This document shows positions 53,073-62,159 of a DNA stretch of 64,000 bases, piece by piece. Location of the stretch: NCBI RefSeq assembly GCF_011947285.1, contig NZ_JAAOZT010000012.1, positions 62,001 through 126,000 on the forward strand. Direction: 5' to 3'. A program made the position numbers and the translations under genes. The DNA is from Glaciimonas immobilis (lineage in GTDB: Bacteria > Pseudomonadota > Gammaproteobacteria > Burkholderiales > Burkholderiaceae_D). Under the pieces are notes generated by a model. The model saw only the letters and a list, made by a program, of their open reading frames with translations. It was not told where the DNA came from and ran no database searches. The stretch's first letter is position 1. Every line of letters starts with the position of its first letter.

Positions 53073-54023
53073 TTAGTCTGCGAAAGAAAAGCCCATCGCC
53101 CGCGTGTAGTAGTAAATGCCGCCGTCCTGAATAATCAGGAACATGGCGCGTTTATTGCCTTCGTTGTGATGAGAATGCACGGCAACGCCAGGGGTGATGG
53201 TAGTAGCCCATTGCGACCATTCTTTGCGCTTGCCATCAACGATTGAGTAACAGCCTTCGCCTTGAATAATCAATGCCATTGCCATCGCATTGTGGCGATG
53301 TGGACGCTGCGCTTCACCCGCAGGTAAGGAGTTCATCGCCACGGTCAATGTTGGCAAAACGTTGCGAATAGCTTCTTGCGAAGTCGAAGAGAAAATCAAC
53401 GCTGATCCGGGAATATCCTTGCCGCGTCCTACCGCATAGAGCAAATCGATCTGGCGCGTAATTTCATCTGCAGGGTAATGCACTACACAGGTCGGTGCAT
53501 TGCCTTGGGCTGGCGCGCGGAGATTTTCGAAAGCTAATTGCGGCTCATTAGTGACGATCCACAGCACAGCATCCGCCTCGGTAGTGGCCTTATATACATG
53601 CACACCGCCGCCTGGCAGTATGAACACGTCGCCAGTACTCCATTCAATATTTTCAGCTTCGCAAGTGGTGCTACCTATGCCACTGATGACATAGACGATA
53701 ATGCCACTGGCGACAAATTCAGTGCTCAGCGTTTCGCCGGCTTTAATCTTTGCGTAGCGGGCCAGCGATAGCGGCGTGGTGGCAGGCGTCGCGCTTTCAA
53801 GCTGCGCCGATACATCGCAAGGAATCAGGCAGGTCGGGGTATCAGGATGTAATGCTTTGAGCGGTTCATTAACAAAGCTTTGATCTGGTACGGCGGGTAG
53901 CTTCACGTCAAACGCGTTCCCAGTGTTGTAATAACGCGCAGCGGCTTGCGCTGGGGTAGTCGGCGCTAAAGCAAGCTGGGCTGGCAAATCTGCAATCGTC
54001 CGTGGACGGTTCGTATCTGGCAA
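53073..54023 (-). CDS. Two-domain cupin protein, gentisate dioxygenase-like
   Basis: A 316-residue bicupin. The C-terminal cupin has RPHRHNAMAMALIIQGEG and VAVHSHHNEG, giving His ligands near residues 243, 245 and 285, and the YSIVDGKR loop seen in gentisate 1,2-dioxygenase. The N-terminal cupin (SGIIVYVISGIGSTTCEAEN, PGGGVHVY) lacks the His-x-His pair. In gentisate dioxygenase the iron sits in the N-terminal cupin, so the arrangement here is reversed. The start is a TTG at 54023, chosen because AAGGAG lies six to eight bases upstream. It is the first gene in the operon C direction. Confidence 0.82.
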   Translation of the reverse strand: MPDTNRPRTIADLPAQLALAPTTPAQAAARYYNTGNAFDVKLPAVPDQSFVNEPLKALHPDTPTCLIPCDVSAQLESATPATTPLSLARYAKIKAGETLSTEFVASGIIVYVISGIGSTTCEAENIEWSTGDVFILPGGGVHVYKATTEADAVLWIVTNEPQLAFENLRAPAQGNAPTCVVHYPADEITRQIDLLYAVGRGKDIPGSALIFSSTSQEAIRNVLPTLTVAMNSLPAGEAQRPHRHNAMAMALIIQGEGCYSIVDGKRKEWSQWATTITPGVAVHSHHNEGNKRAMFLIIQDGGIYYYTRAMGFSFAD

Positions 54024-54217
54024 AATAATCTCCTTAATATCCGGTGTCGTCTAGCCTTCATTAGTAACAGGCCTGGAACGATCTTATCTGTCCTACGTTA
54101 CGCCGCTCAACTGGCAGGGTCAAACGAGAAATTCTTATCGATACCAATCAGTACGCGGTAGGTAAAGCGTTCTCCGCCCTTCTTAAACATGCGTACGCTT
54201 ATGTGCACTCTTTCAAC

Positions 54218-55111
54218 TTAATCCGATGTTGGCGGCAACCTGCAAATGTCGGTCACGATGGCCGCGAAATCGGCGATGGCCGGATCGAGGCTATCGACAC
54301 GGGTAGCGACAAAAAAAGTAATTGACGGGATCGAAGGACTGGCATTCAACGCACACAGCGTACCGGCTTCAAGATCGTCTTTAACTAACTCATGCGGCAT
54401 CATGCACACGCATACACCACCACGCGCAACGTAAAGCATGGTGGACATACTGTTACAAAAACTGACTGACCCCGGGACTACCGCAGCTTCTGCGAACCAG
54501 CTTTGCATTTGTGTAAATAGGCGCGCTTCGCGATTCAACGAAATGATAGGTAAGGCTGCAATATCGCGGGGTGTTGCTATCGCTAACTGCGCGCTGAGAA
54601 CGGGAGTGCCAACCCACACCACTTTGAGCGCACCAATCGACACCGCGTTAATTTCCCCATCGTGTATCGGGCCGCCGACTACCGCGACATCTATCGCGCC
54701 GCGGCTGAGCTTGGATAAGAGACTGGCATTCAGGTCGATATCAAACTCCACCGCTAATCCGGGATAACGCTGCTTCAATGTGTTGATAATCGCGACCAAT
54801 GAGCGCGCTGCAATTACTTCCCCCAGTCCGATCTTGACTACGCCGGTGGTGATCTCGGGTTTCCCTGCGACCAAACGCAACTGCGACGCGTCAATGACGA
54901 CCTTTTCCGCATGCACTAACAGTTCGCGACCTTTTAGCGTCAATTGCACCTGGCGTCCAATGCGATCGAACAAGACCACATCCAGTTCCATTTCTAGCTC
55001 ACGAATCCGTGAAGAAACGCTAGCCTGCGAGGTGTATAGACGATCAGCGGCCGCACTAAAAGTACCGAGTCGTGAAATCCAGCAAAAGGTTTCAAGTTGC
55101 TGAATGTTCAT
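54218..55111 (-). CDS. LysR family transcriptional regulator
   Basis: A 297-residue LysR protein: winged helix QQLETFCWISRLGTFSAAADRL with TSQASVSSRIRELEMEL at the N-terminus and an effector domain from about residue 90. It is transcribed in the same direction as the preceding cupin-led gene run, 194 bases from it, and is the obvious local regulator of operon C. No strong inverted repeat stands out in the gap. Confidence 0.92.
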   Translation of the reverse strand: MNIQQLETFCWISRLGTFSAAADRLYTSQASVSSRIRELEMELDVVLFDRIGRQVQLTLKGRELLVHAEKVVIDASQLRLVAGKPEITTGVVKIGLGEVIAARSLVAIINTLKQRYPGLAVEFDIDLNASLLSKLSRGAIDVAVVGGPIHDGEINAVSIGALKVVWVGTPVLSAQLAIATPRDIAALPIISLNREARLFTQMQSWFAEAAVVPGSVSFCNSMSTMLYVARGGVCVCMMPHELVKDDLEAGTLCALNASPSIPSITFFVATRVDSLDPAIADFAAIVTDICRLPPTSD

Positions 55112-55138
55112 CGCATTCCGGTCAATTTTTCCGTGCGG

Positions 55139-55984
55139 TTAAAGAGCATGCGGCGGCGGGATGGCTTGGCCATACATTCTGATGGACTGAGAACTTTTAA
55201 AGAGTAACGTCGGCGTCATGCCGAATACCTGGCGTACCGAATGACTAAAATGGGTGGCGTCTGGATAACCGGTATTGAGCGCCAGATAGATCAAATTATT
55301 TGAGTCCAACAAGCGATACAGCAAACTGCGGCCACGCTTCCAGGAACGAAAACTCCGAAACGATATTCCGACCGTCGCGCGGAACAAGTGTAAAAATCTC
55401 GACACCGAAAGCCCCGAATCCGCGGCACAGGAAATAGCTGAAGCCTGACCGCAGGGATTTTCTTTGATACGCTCGACAAGCATGGCAATACGCGACTCGA
55501 AAGGCGGCGGACGAACCAGCAGCTGACCGAAAAAAAACATATCGAAGTCTTCCGTCTTTGGATCAATAATGTCGCCAAGACGGTTAATTTTTGCGTAGGC
55601 GTCAACTATTCGCTGCACTAGTTCGGGATCAGCAACCTTACCGGAGCGGGATTTCAGATACGCGGGAAGATATTCCAACGCAACCGTCTCCGGCTCGATA
55701 TGCATGACCGCAACCAAACGGTTATCGCATTCAATCCGGTGTGGCGTATAAGGTTGCACCACTGCAAAATCTGTAGTGATCCAATCGCCATTATCGATGC
55801 TAATTCGAATCGGCTCCGACAACGATACATACATCAAAATACTACCCATGACGCGGGTAGTGCGCTGTCCAATCAGACCGGAGTAAAAAACCCGGTCAGA
55901 ATTGATCCAGATATGGCGTTGGCGCGGTGGACGAGTCGGACGAGTTGGCGTCGGCGTTAGTATCAATTCAGAATTATTGAACAT
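55139..55984 (-). CDS. AraC family transcriptional regulator
   Basis: A 281-residue AraC-type regulator. An N-terminal sensor-like region contains a run of PTRPTRPPRQRHIW, and a C-terminal double HTH is visible in SAISCAADSGLSVSRFLHLFRATVG and LIYLALNTGYPDATHFSHSVRQVFGMTP. It lies 27 bases upstream of the LysR gene on the same strand, so the two regulators are probably cotranscribed, an uncommon pairing. Ligand unknown. Confidence 0.9.
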   Translation of the reverse strand: MFNNSELILTPTPTRPTRPPRQRHIWINSDRVFYSGLIGQRTTRVMGSILMYVSLSEPIRISIDNGDWITTDFAVVQPYTPHRIECDNRLVAVMHIEPETVALEYLPAYLKSRSGKVADPELVQRIVDAYAKINRLGDIIDPKTEDFDMFFFGQLLVRPPPFESRIAMLVERIKENPCGQASAISCAADSGLSVSRFLHLFRATVGISFRSFRSWKRGRSLLYRLLDSNNLIYLALNTGYPDATHFSHSVRQVFGMTPTLLFKSSQSIRMYGQAIPPPHAL

Positions 55985-56085
55985 TGCAATATGTACTAAC
56001 TAAAAATAACCTCGAAATAATAACCAGGTACCAACTAAGTACCGTCCAAATATCGCCGACTCAAACCCGCGACAATTTTCTAGCG

Positions 56086-57612
56086 TTACCCTGCCGCTAA
56101 CAATCTTAAGGCCTGCCGTCGCCGCAACGCCGCACGCCCGGCAAAGAATAATTGCCCTAATACGACCAACGAGCATATTCCAATAAATGAAGCACTAATC
56201 GGACGATCTATAAATACCATCATGTCTCCACGGGAGAGCAAAAGAGCGCGTCGGAAATTTTCTTCAATCATGGGGCCGAGCACATATCCAAGCAATATCG
56301 GCGAGACCGGAAAATCGAGTGCCACGAAGAGTGCACCGACTAGTCCGAATACCAATACTTCACCGACACCGAACAGGCTGTTGTTGGTGCTGTACACGCC
56401 GACCGCTATAAAAAATAGCGCCGCAGGAAATAAATAACGATACGGGACCTGCAATAATTTTACCCAGACGCCGATCAGTGGAATATTCAGCACCAGAAGC
56501 AATACATTACCAACCCAAAAGCTGGCAATCAAACCCCAAAAAAGGTCGGCATGTTCGGTAATTAACTGCGGTCCAGGTTGAATACCTTGAATTAATAACG
56601 CACCCAAAATCAGCGCCATTACCGCGTCGCCCGGTATTCCCAAACTCATGGTGGGAATAAAATCAACTTGTGTTTTAGAATGCGATGCTGCTTCGGGGCT
56701 AGCCACACCTTCGATCGCGCCATGACCGAAGCGCTCCGGTGTCTTGGAAATTTTACGTTCAAACGCGTAAGCGATAAATGTCGTAATAGTAGGACCGGTG
56801 CCTGGCATCGCGCCGAACAATGTACCAATTAACGTGCCCCGTACCATGGGAAAGAAAGCTTGCTTAAGCTCCGCTTTGCTCGGACGCATGTCTCGGAAGC
56901 CCAACTTGACGCCGCTACCGACGATTTCCATTCGGTTGACGCTACGCAGAAATTCTGTGACCCCAAACAGGCCTAGCGCCAATGCTACCAATTCGACTTT
57001 GTCGGATAGTTCTAACAACCCCATTGTGAAGCGTGGGGTTCCAGTATTAACATCGGTGCCCACCAGCCCGATCAAGAGTCCGACAATCGTCATCGCCACA
57101 CCTTTCAGCGGCGACCCTTTAGACATCGTTCCGCCGCATAACAAGCCCAGCAGCATAATCGAAAATATTTCTGTGGGGCCGAACTTGAATGCCACACTGA
57201 CCAATAATGGCGATGCGAAAATCATCACTACAATTCCAAATGATGCGGCAAAAAATGACGCGATCATTGTGATGCCGAGTGCGGTACCGCCCTTACCCTG
57301 GCGGGTCAACGGGTAGCCATCGAGACAGGTCACTGCGTGAGGCGGATGGCAAGGCAGATTTAACAGAATTGCGCCGATGGCTCCGCCATATTGCGATCCG
57401 TAAAAAATACCGGCCAACATCAAAATTGCGGGGATCGGGTGCAGAGAATAAGTAATCGGGAGCAGCATCGAGATCGCCGACAACGCACCCATTCCAGGCA
57501 AAACCCCGATTAAATTACCGATCAAAACGCCAACAAACGACCACATCAGGTTGTGGGGCTGCAAAGCAACACCAAAGCCTGACCAAAGATCCATTAAAGA
57601 TTGTCCGATCAT
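56086..57612 (-). CDS. tctA: Tripartite tricarboxylate transporter large permease TctA
   Basis: A 508-residue membrane protein with about twelve hydrophobic segments and the TctA hallmarks GVLPGMGALSAISMLLPITYSLHPIPAILMLAGIFYGSQYGG and GTLFGAMPGTGPTITTFIAYAFE (two glycine-rich repeats), with a late SLGIPGDAVMALILGALLIQG. It forms the proton- or sodium-coupled pore for a carboxylate. It follows tctB by three bases. No TctC binding protein is encoded in the window. Confidence 0.93.
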   Translation of the reverse strand: MIGQSLMDLWSGFGVALQPHNLMWSFVGVLIGNLIGVLPGMGALSAISMLLPITYSLHPIPAILMLAGIFYGSQYGGAIGAILLNLPCHPPHAVTCLDGYPLTRQGKGGTALGITMIASFFAASFGIVVMIFASPLLVSVAFKFGPTEIFSIMLLGLLCGGTMSKGSPLKGVAMTIVGLLIGLVGTDVNTGTPRFTMGLLELSDKVELVALALGLFGVTEFLRSVNRMEIVGSGVKLGFRDMRPSKAELKQAFFPMVRGTLIGTLFGAMPGTGPTITTFIAYAFERKISKTPERFGHGAIEGVASPEAASHSKTQVDFIPTMSLGIPGDAVMALILGALLIQGIQPGPQLITEHADLFWGLIASFWVGNVLLLVLNIPLIGVWVKLLQVPYRYLFPAALFFIAVGVYSTNNSLFGVGEVLVFGLVGALFVALDFPVSPILLGYVLGPMIEENFRRALLLSRGDMMVFIDRPISASFIGICSLVVLGQLFFAGRAALRRRQALRLLAAG

Positions 57613-57615
57613 CGC

Positions 57616-58080
57616 TTAACCCCACTGGAATAAAGGAAACTGCAGTTTCAGGGCCCACCAAAATACGATGATGCAGATCACTCCCATGCCTAGCGAGAGG
57701 AGCAATGCACTTTTCAGTGAATTATTACGGTCGCCCATTGCCGAAATGAAAACGATGGCAATGGTGGCGGGTAGCAAGCCCCCGTACACTCCCAATACCA
57801 GGAAAGCCAGGATAGATAAGACAATGCAAATCCAGCCTCGCCATTCCGGAGCAATGTATTTTTCCTCAGCTTCAGGCGTTGCAGCTTTGGCACCGATAGC
57901 GATCATTGCGCCAACAAGTACCAATAAGACACCAAGGGTAACCGGGAAAAATCCTGGACCCATGCGATTCAGACTACCGATATTGTAAGTTTTGCCCTGG
58001 ACCGCCGCGCCCAGGCCTAACAACATCATCAAGCCACCACCGTAATAATCTTTATTATATTTATTGATGAAATTGCGCAT
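57616..58080 (-). CDS. tctB: Tripartite tricarboxylate transporter small permease TctB
   Basis: A 154-residue, four-helix membrane protein with an N-terminal YNKDYYGGGLMMLLGLGAAVQG and NRMGPGFFPVTLGVLLVLVG, matching TctB. The ATG at 58080 is preferred over that at 58086 because AGGAGG is then six bases upstream rather than adjacent. Two TACT-N4-AGTA palindromes lie 165-196 bases upstream. The gene partners tctA, but the periplasmic TctC must come from elsewhere. Confidence 0.9.
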   Translation of the reverse strand: MRNFINKYNKDYYGGGLMMLLGLGAAVQGKTYNIGSLNRMGPGFFPVTLGVLLVLVGAMIAIGAKAATPEAEEKYIAPEWRGWICIVLSILAFLVLGVYGGLLPATIAIVFISAMGDRNNSLKSALLLSLGMGVICIIVFWWALKLQFPLFQWG

Positions 58081-58086
58081 CGTCAT

Positions 58087-58549
58087 CCTCCTGTTCCTGC
58101 ATGAATTATTTTTATAATTTATTGCATATTAAAAACTTACTTCTGCTAGCAGACCTTGTTTTTTGGCAAGTGTGTCCCACAATACTTCAATAATCATGCC
58201 AGCAGATACCACGAGTTGTATTTTTTACTAGCGTACCTTTATCGTACTATTGAGTATTATAATTTACTTTTGAGTAAAATTAAGTTTGCGGCGATAAATA
58301 GAGTGATTTTTTCATTGGAAGAACGCGGAGAAATGCAAGCGCCAGATACCCGTGACATGACTACCTGGCAAAATACCGGTAGTGAACACGTCGCATTACC
58401 AGCACCGGTGCATTACCCTCACGCTCCAAATATGGCTAAAAAATCAAAACGTATCTCAGGTGAAACAAGTGGGATAAAGCACAATCCGTCGCATTACATT
58501 CTGTACTAGCAGACCGCTTTCACCGTCGCCATGGTTACCCCATATCCAA
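58087..58549. other. Promoter region of tctBA
   Basis: 463 AT-rich bases with two operator-like palindromes (58245-58276). A short open frame on the plus strand (58333-58509) has no recognisable family and I do not call it a gene. Confidence 0.5.
58245..58276. promoter_or_regulatory. Paired TACT-N4-AGTA palindromes upstream of tctBA
   Basis: TACTATTGAGTA (58245-58256) and TACTTTTGAGTA (58265-58276) are centred exactly 20 bases apart; the second extends to TTTACT...AGTAAA. The same motif pairs occur before the crotonase and CoA-transferase genes, so a common regulator (probably the TetR protein at 62410) is likely. Confidence 0.65.
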
Positions 58550-59713
58550 TTACGCTACGGATCTCTTTACTTTAGGAAGCAACGCATTGCCGATAATTTG
58601 TTTCATTACCTCCGCGGTACCGCCACCGATGCGGCACATGCGTGCATCGGCAAATGCGCGTGCAATCGGGTATTCCCACATATAGCCCCAACCGCCAAAC
58701 AATTGAAGACACTGGTCCATCACGCGCCCCTGTAATTCAGTGGTTACCAGCTTGGCTGCAGCGGCATCGGTCGGGTCGAGTGCCCCTTTGAGATGCAGCT
58801 CAAGGCAGCGGTCAACGAACACGCGCTGCGCCACCAGTTCTGCGTGCAGTTCCGCTAACTTGAAACGCGTATTCTGAAAATCACCCAACGTATGCCCAAA
58901 CATCGTGCGCTCGGTGACGTACTCAATGGTCCATTGCACCGCTGCCTCCGAGCTCGCCACCGCACGGATCGCCTGCACCAGACGCTCCTGCGATAACTGG
59001 GTCATCAGTTGAACGAAACCACCGCCTTCTGCGCCCAGTAAGTTGCTCACTGGTACACGCACATCGGCGAAAAAAAGTTCCGACGTATCTTGCGCTTTGC
59101 AGCCAAGTTTTTCGAGCTTGCGTCCGCGCGTAAAACCGGCGCGATCAGTTTCGACCAAGATAAGGCTGACGCCCTTACCGCGTGCCAGAGGATCAGTCTT
59201 GCATGCTAATACCAACAAATCGGCGCTATGACCGTTAGTAATAAATACCTTCTGTCCATTAATGACATACTCGCTACCATCGCGTATTGCTTGCGTACGC
59301 ATCGCTTGCACATCGCTACCGCCTGAAGGTTCGCTCATGCCGAGTGCAGCGACCACTTCGCCGGTCGCCATTTTTGGCAACCAATATTTCTTTTGTTCTT
59401 CGGTCCCGAAGTCGACCAGATACGGGGCGACAATATCGGAATGTAAATAGAACGTTGGGCCGGTGGCACCTACTCGCGCCATTTCTTCGATCAAGATCGC
59501 GCTATGCAAAAAATCACCGCCCATGCCGCCATACTCTTCCGGCACATTGCAGCAAAGCAATCCTAGCTCCCCTGCTTTTAACCATAGCGAACGGGGAACC
59601 ATGCCTTCTTTTTCCCACTCTGCATGGAACGGCACCACATGCTCGGCGATAAAGCGCCGCACGGTATCGCGAAAGAGTTCGTAGTCGGCGCTGAAAATAG
59701 TACGTGGAATCAT
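58550..59713 (-). CDS. Acyl-CoA dehydrogenase
   Basis: A 387-residue flavoprotein. ALGMSEPSGGSDVQAMRT and KVFITNGHSADLLVLA mark the FAD/substrate region. The usual C-terminal YEG catalytic motif is replaced by CRIGGGTAE, while Glu243 in QLSQERLVQA occupies the position used as base by long-chain and isovaleryl-CoA dehydrogenases. It introduces a 2,3 double bond into an acyl-CoA. I start at the ATG at 59713; the open frame continues to a TTG at 59743. It probably works with the crotonase upstream on the same strand. Confidence 0.92.
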   Translation of the reverse strand: MIPRTIFSADYELFRDTVRRFIAEHVVPFHAEWEKEGMVPRSLWLKAGELGLLCCNVPEEYGGMGGDFLHSAILIEEMARVGATGPTFYLHSDIVAPYLVDFGTEEQKKYWLPKMATGEVVAALGMSEPSGGSDVQAMRTQAIRDGSEYVINGQKVFITNGHSADLLVLACKTDPLARGKGVSLILVETDRAGFTRGRKLEKLGCKAQDTSELFFADVRVPVSNLLGAEGGGFVQLMTQLSQERLVQAIRAVASSEAAVQWTIEYVTERTMFGHTLGDFQNTRFKLAELHAELVAQRVFVDRCLELHLKGALDPTDAAAAKLVTTELQGRVMDQCLQLFGGWGYMWEYPIARAFADARMCRIGGGTAEVMKQIIGNALLPKVKRSVA

Positions 59714-59916
59714 TGGGTGCCCAAGGTTAGAGGTTGGCAACAAGTAGAACGTCGCAATGTGCAGTCAGAACGGCTGCACTTTTAGTTATCTGGACTTATG
59801 GAAAACCGCCCCAGCGAGGCGTGCTTTTCTGGCCATCTCGCGGTCCGATCAATGTGAACTGGTGCGTATGCCCCAGTTTGCCCAACAATCTGTGGCTGCG
59901 AGTTAGCGCACAGCTA

Positions 59917-60681
59917 TCAGGTACCGGTCCACTTAGGTGCGCGTTTTTCGGCGAACGCCAATGCACCTTCCCGGGCGTCGTTAGAACGTATTACCGGACC
60001 GGTGATGGCTTCCTGAATCGCAAACATTTCGGCAATCGGCCAGTCTCGTTGCTCAATGATTACACGCTTACTGGCGGCCACCGAGAGCGGCGCATTGGCG
60101 AGAATAAGGCGGGCTAGCCGCTTCGCTTCAGCGAGTGCCCCCCCTGGCTCTACCAGTGCATTGATTAATCCGTAACGTTCGAGCCGCTCGGCCGATACCA
60201 TTTCGCCGGTCAGGGCAAGTTCCATCGCGATGCGTTGCGGAATCAGACGCGGCAACCGCAACAGGCCACCCGCCGCCGCAGCAAGACCGCGTTTGGCTTC
60301 TGGCAAACCGAATAATGCTGTACGAGAGGCAACTAGCAGATCGCATGCTAAGGCCGACTCAAATCCGCCAGCCAATGCGTAGCCTTCGACCGCAGCAATC
60401 AATGGCTTGCGTGGCGGCGTTAGTGCGATACCCAAGATTCCGCGCCCTTCTACTCGCGTGACCTCCCCCCGCGAGAAAGCCTTTAGGTCCATGCCAGAAC
60501 AAAAATTACCACCCGCCCCCGTGAGGATGGCCAAGTGCAGGTCGCTTCGGCTCTCCATTTCGTCGATCGCTTCGCATACGCCGTAGGACACCGCCCGGTT
60601 CACAGCATTCCTTGCCTGTGGTCGATTAATGGTAATAATTACCAGGCCGTCTTCGTGCGCGACCAAGACTTCGTCCGTCAT
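59917..60681 (-). CDS. Enoyl-CoA hydratase/isomerase family protein (crotonase fold)
   Basis: A 254-residue crotonase-fold enzyme. The oxyanion-hole segments are GAGGNFCSGMDLKAF (about residues 55-69) and EGYALAGGFESALACDLLVAS, and a Glu in GLPEAKRGL fits the catalytic position. It hydrates or isomerises an enoyl-CoA. The start has AAGGA nine bases upstream, and two TAC-N6-GTA palindromes lie 62-93 bases upstream of it. It is followed after 203 bases by the acyl-CoA dehydrogenase gene, suggesting a small beta-oxidation-like module. Confidence 0.92.
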   Translation of the reverse strand: MTDEVLVAHEDGLVIITINRPQARNAVNRAVSYGVCEAIDEMESRSDLHLAILTGAGGNFCSGMDLKAFSRGEVTRVEGRGILGIALTPPRKPLIAAVEGYALAGGFESALACDLLVASRTALFGLPEAKRGLAAAAGGLLRLPRLIPQRIAMELALTGEMVSAERLERYGLINALVEPGGALAEAKRLARLILANAPLSVAASKRVIIEQRDWPIAEMFAIQEAITGPVIRSNDAREGALAFAEKRAPKWTGT

Positions 60682-60742
60682 TGCTTTCTATCCTTATCGT
60701 TACTTTAGCATTCGTATTTGATGCGGGAGGCCAGCGCGACTA

Positions 60743-60774
60743 TACTAATTGGTATTATAAAGTACGGTCAAGTA
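60743..60774. promoter_or_regulatory. Paired palindromes upstream of the crotonase gene
   Basis: TACTAATTGGTA (60743-60754) and TACGGTCAAGTA (60763-60774), centres exactly 20 bases apart, the same spacing as the tctB pair. Confidence 0.6.
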
Positions 60775-60963
60775 AAAATAGTACCAGCGATCCTGAAAGA
60801 ATTAAAAAACTTAAGAGGGGACAAGAAATTATGTCGTCAAATCCTGCGCTTAAAATTGGGCGTCCGGACATAATTAAATGGGCATATTCATTTATGCTGA
60901 GAGCAATAAACTGTCTTCGAAGATAGACTATTGCTCCATAAACTAGCATCACAGATATGTGGC

Positions 60964-60996
60964 TACCCTTTAGTATTTGTTTTATACTATTAAGTA
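60964..60996. promoter_or_regulatory. Paired palindromes upstream of the CoA-transferase gene
   Basis: TACCCTTTAGTA (60964-60975) and TACTATTAAGTA (60985-60996), centres 21 bases apart; the second is embedded in TATACT-ATTA-AGTATA. Confidence 0.6.
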
Positions 60997-61031
60997 TATA
61001 AAAATCTAAACCAGAATAAAAGGACATATTT

Positions 61032-62159
61032 ATGGCAGCTCTTCCATTGGTCGGCATTCGTATCCTTAGTTTAGCCGAGCAATATCCGGGCCCCTTTGCC
61101 ACCATGTTGCTAGCCGATCTTGGTGCGGATGTTATTTTGGTTGAAAGGCCCGATGGCGGCGATCCTTCCCGTCGCTTCGCAGGATTATTTACGTCTCTTA
61201 ACCGCAACAAACGCTCAGTGGCGCTTGATCTTAAATCAGAAGCTGGCCGTGCACAGTTTTTGGAACTGGTGGACTCAGCCGATGTGGTTATTGAGGGCTA
61301 TCGCCCCGGCGTCATGGCACGTTTAAAGCTGGACGCTGACCTATTGCGTGCGCGCAAGCCAGGCTTGATTTACATGTCAATCTCGTCGTTTGGGCAAACT
61401 GGCCCGATGGCTGCGGTGGCCGGACACGATCTGAGCATTCAGGCGTCTGCCGGGATGATCAAGGTACCGCTCGGTCAGGAAGCCAACGCCAACCTGCCGG
61501 TACTGCCTTTGGCAGATATCTCATCTGCGATGTTTGCTGCACTGGGCGTCGTCACGGCACTATTTGGACGTACCCGCTCCGGACACGGTAGCCAGATCGA
61601 TGTCTCCATGTTCGACTCGCTGGTCTGCTGGATGACACCATTTTTGGTGCCCGCAATGAATGCGCTGGAGGTAAGACCGCTGCCGCCAGAAGATCCCGGT
61701 TATGGATTATTCGCCACCGCCGATGGACGTCAAATCACGCTGAGTATCGCTGGCGAAGATCACATGTGGCGGGCGCTTTGCGACCTGCTGGGATTAAAGC
61801 AATATAGCGCGTTGACTGAGCAGCAACGCAATCATCGCGCCAGGGAAATCGATCCATATTTACGCGCTGCAATTGCCAGCTGTCACTTCGATTGGCTATG
61901 TCAACATCTGGAAACCGAGCGCATTGCGTTTGGCCCCGTCTGCGACGTTGATCAAGTAGTGGAAGATGCGCAGGTTAAAGCGCGTAATATGGTGGTGGAG
62001 TTTGATGGAAAAAGTAAGCGTGAGCGCTTCATACGGCAACCGTTAATCTTTGACGGAAATATAGGGACCATCAGACATTCTGCCCCTGACCTCGGCGAGC
62101 ATGGTCCGGCGATATTTGAGGCGTTGTCTGCCGAAGAGTTGCCAGACAACGTGCGGTAA
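61032..62159 (+). CDS. CaiB/BaiF family (class III) CoA-transferase
   Basis: A 375-residue class III CoA-transferase: GIRILSLAEQYPGPFATMLLADLGADVILVERP, LNRNKRSVALDLK, and the catalytic Asp133 in GHDLSIQASAG. AAAGGA precedes the ATG by seven to eight bases. It is the only plus-strand gene in the right half of the window, divergent from the crotonase/dehydrogenase pair and sharing its operator motif. It would load CoA onto an imported carboxylate. Confidence 0.93.
   Translation: MAALPLVGIRILSLAEQYPGPFATMLLADLGADVILVERPDGGDPSRRFAGLFTSLNRNKRSVALDLKSEAGRAQFLELVDSADVVIEGYRPGVMARLKLDADLLRARKPGLIYMSISSFGQTGPMAAVAGHDLSIQASAGMIKVPLGQEANANLPVLPLADISSAMFAALGVVTALFGRTRSGHGSQIDVSMFDSLVCWMTPFLVPAMNALEVRPLPPEDPGYGLFATADGRQITLSIAGEDHMWRALCDLLGLKQYSALTEQQRNHRAREIDPYLRAAIASCHFDWLCQHLETERIAFGPVCDVDQVVEDAQVKARNMVVEFDGKSKRERFIRQPLIFDGNIGTIRHSAPDLGEHGPAIFEALSAEELPDNVR

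Larger units (their letters stand above)
60682..61031. other. Divergent promoter region of crotonase and CoA-transferase genes
   Basis: 350 AT-rich bases without a gene. It contains two pairs of operator-like palindromes, one near each gene start. Confidence 0.55.

Noticed and set aside
58156-58509. Plus-strand open frame of about 117 codons upstream of tctBA
   Set aside because: No recognisable family, Tyr/His-rich composition, overlaps the operator pair; more likely chance.
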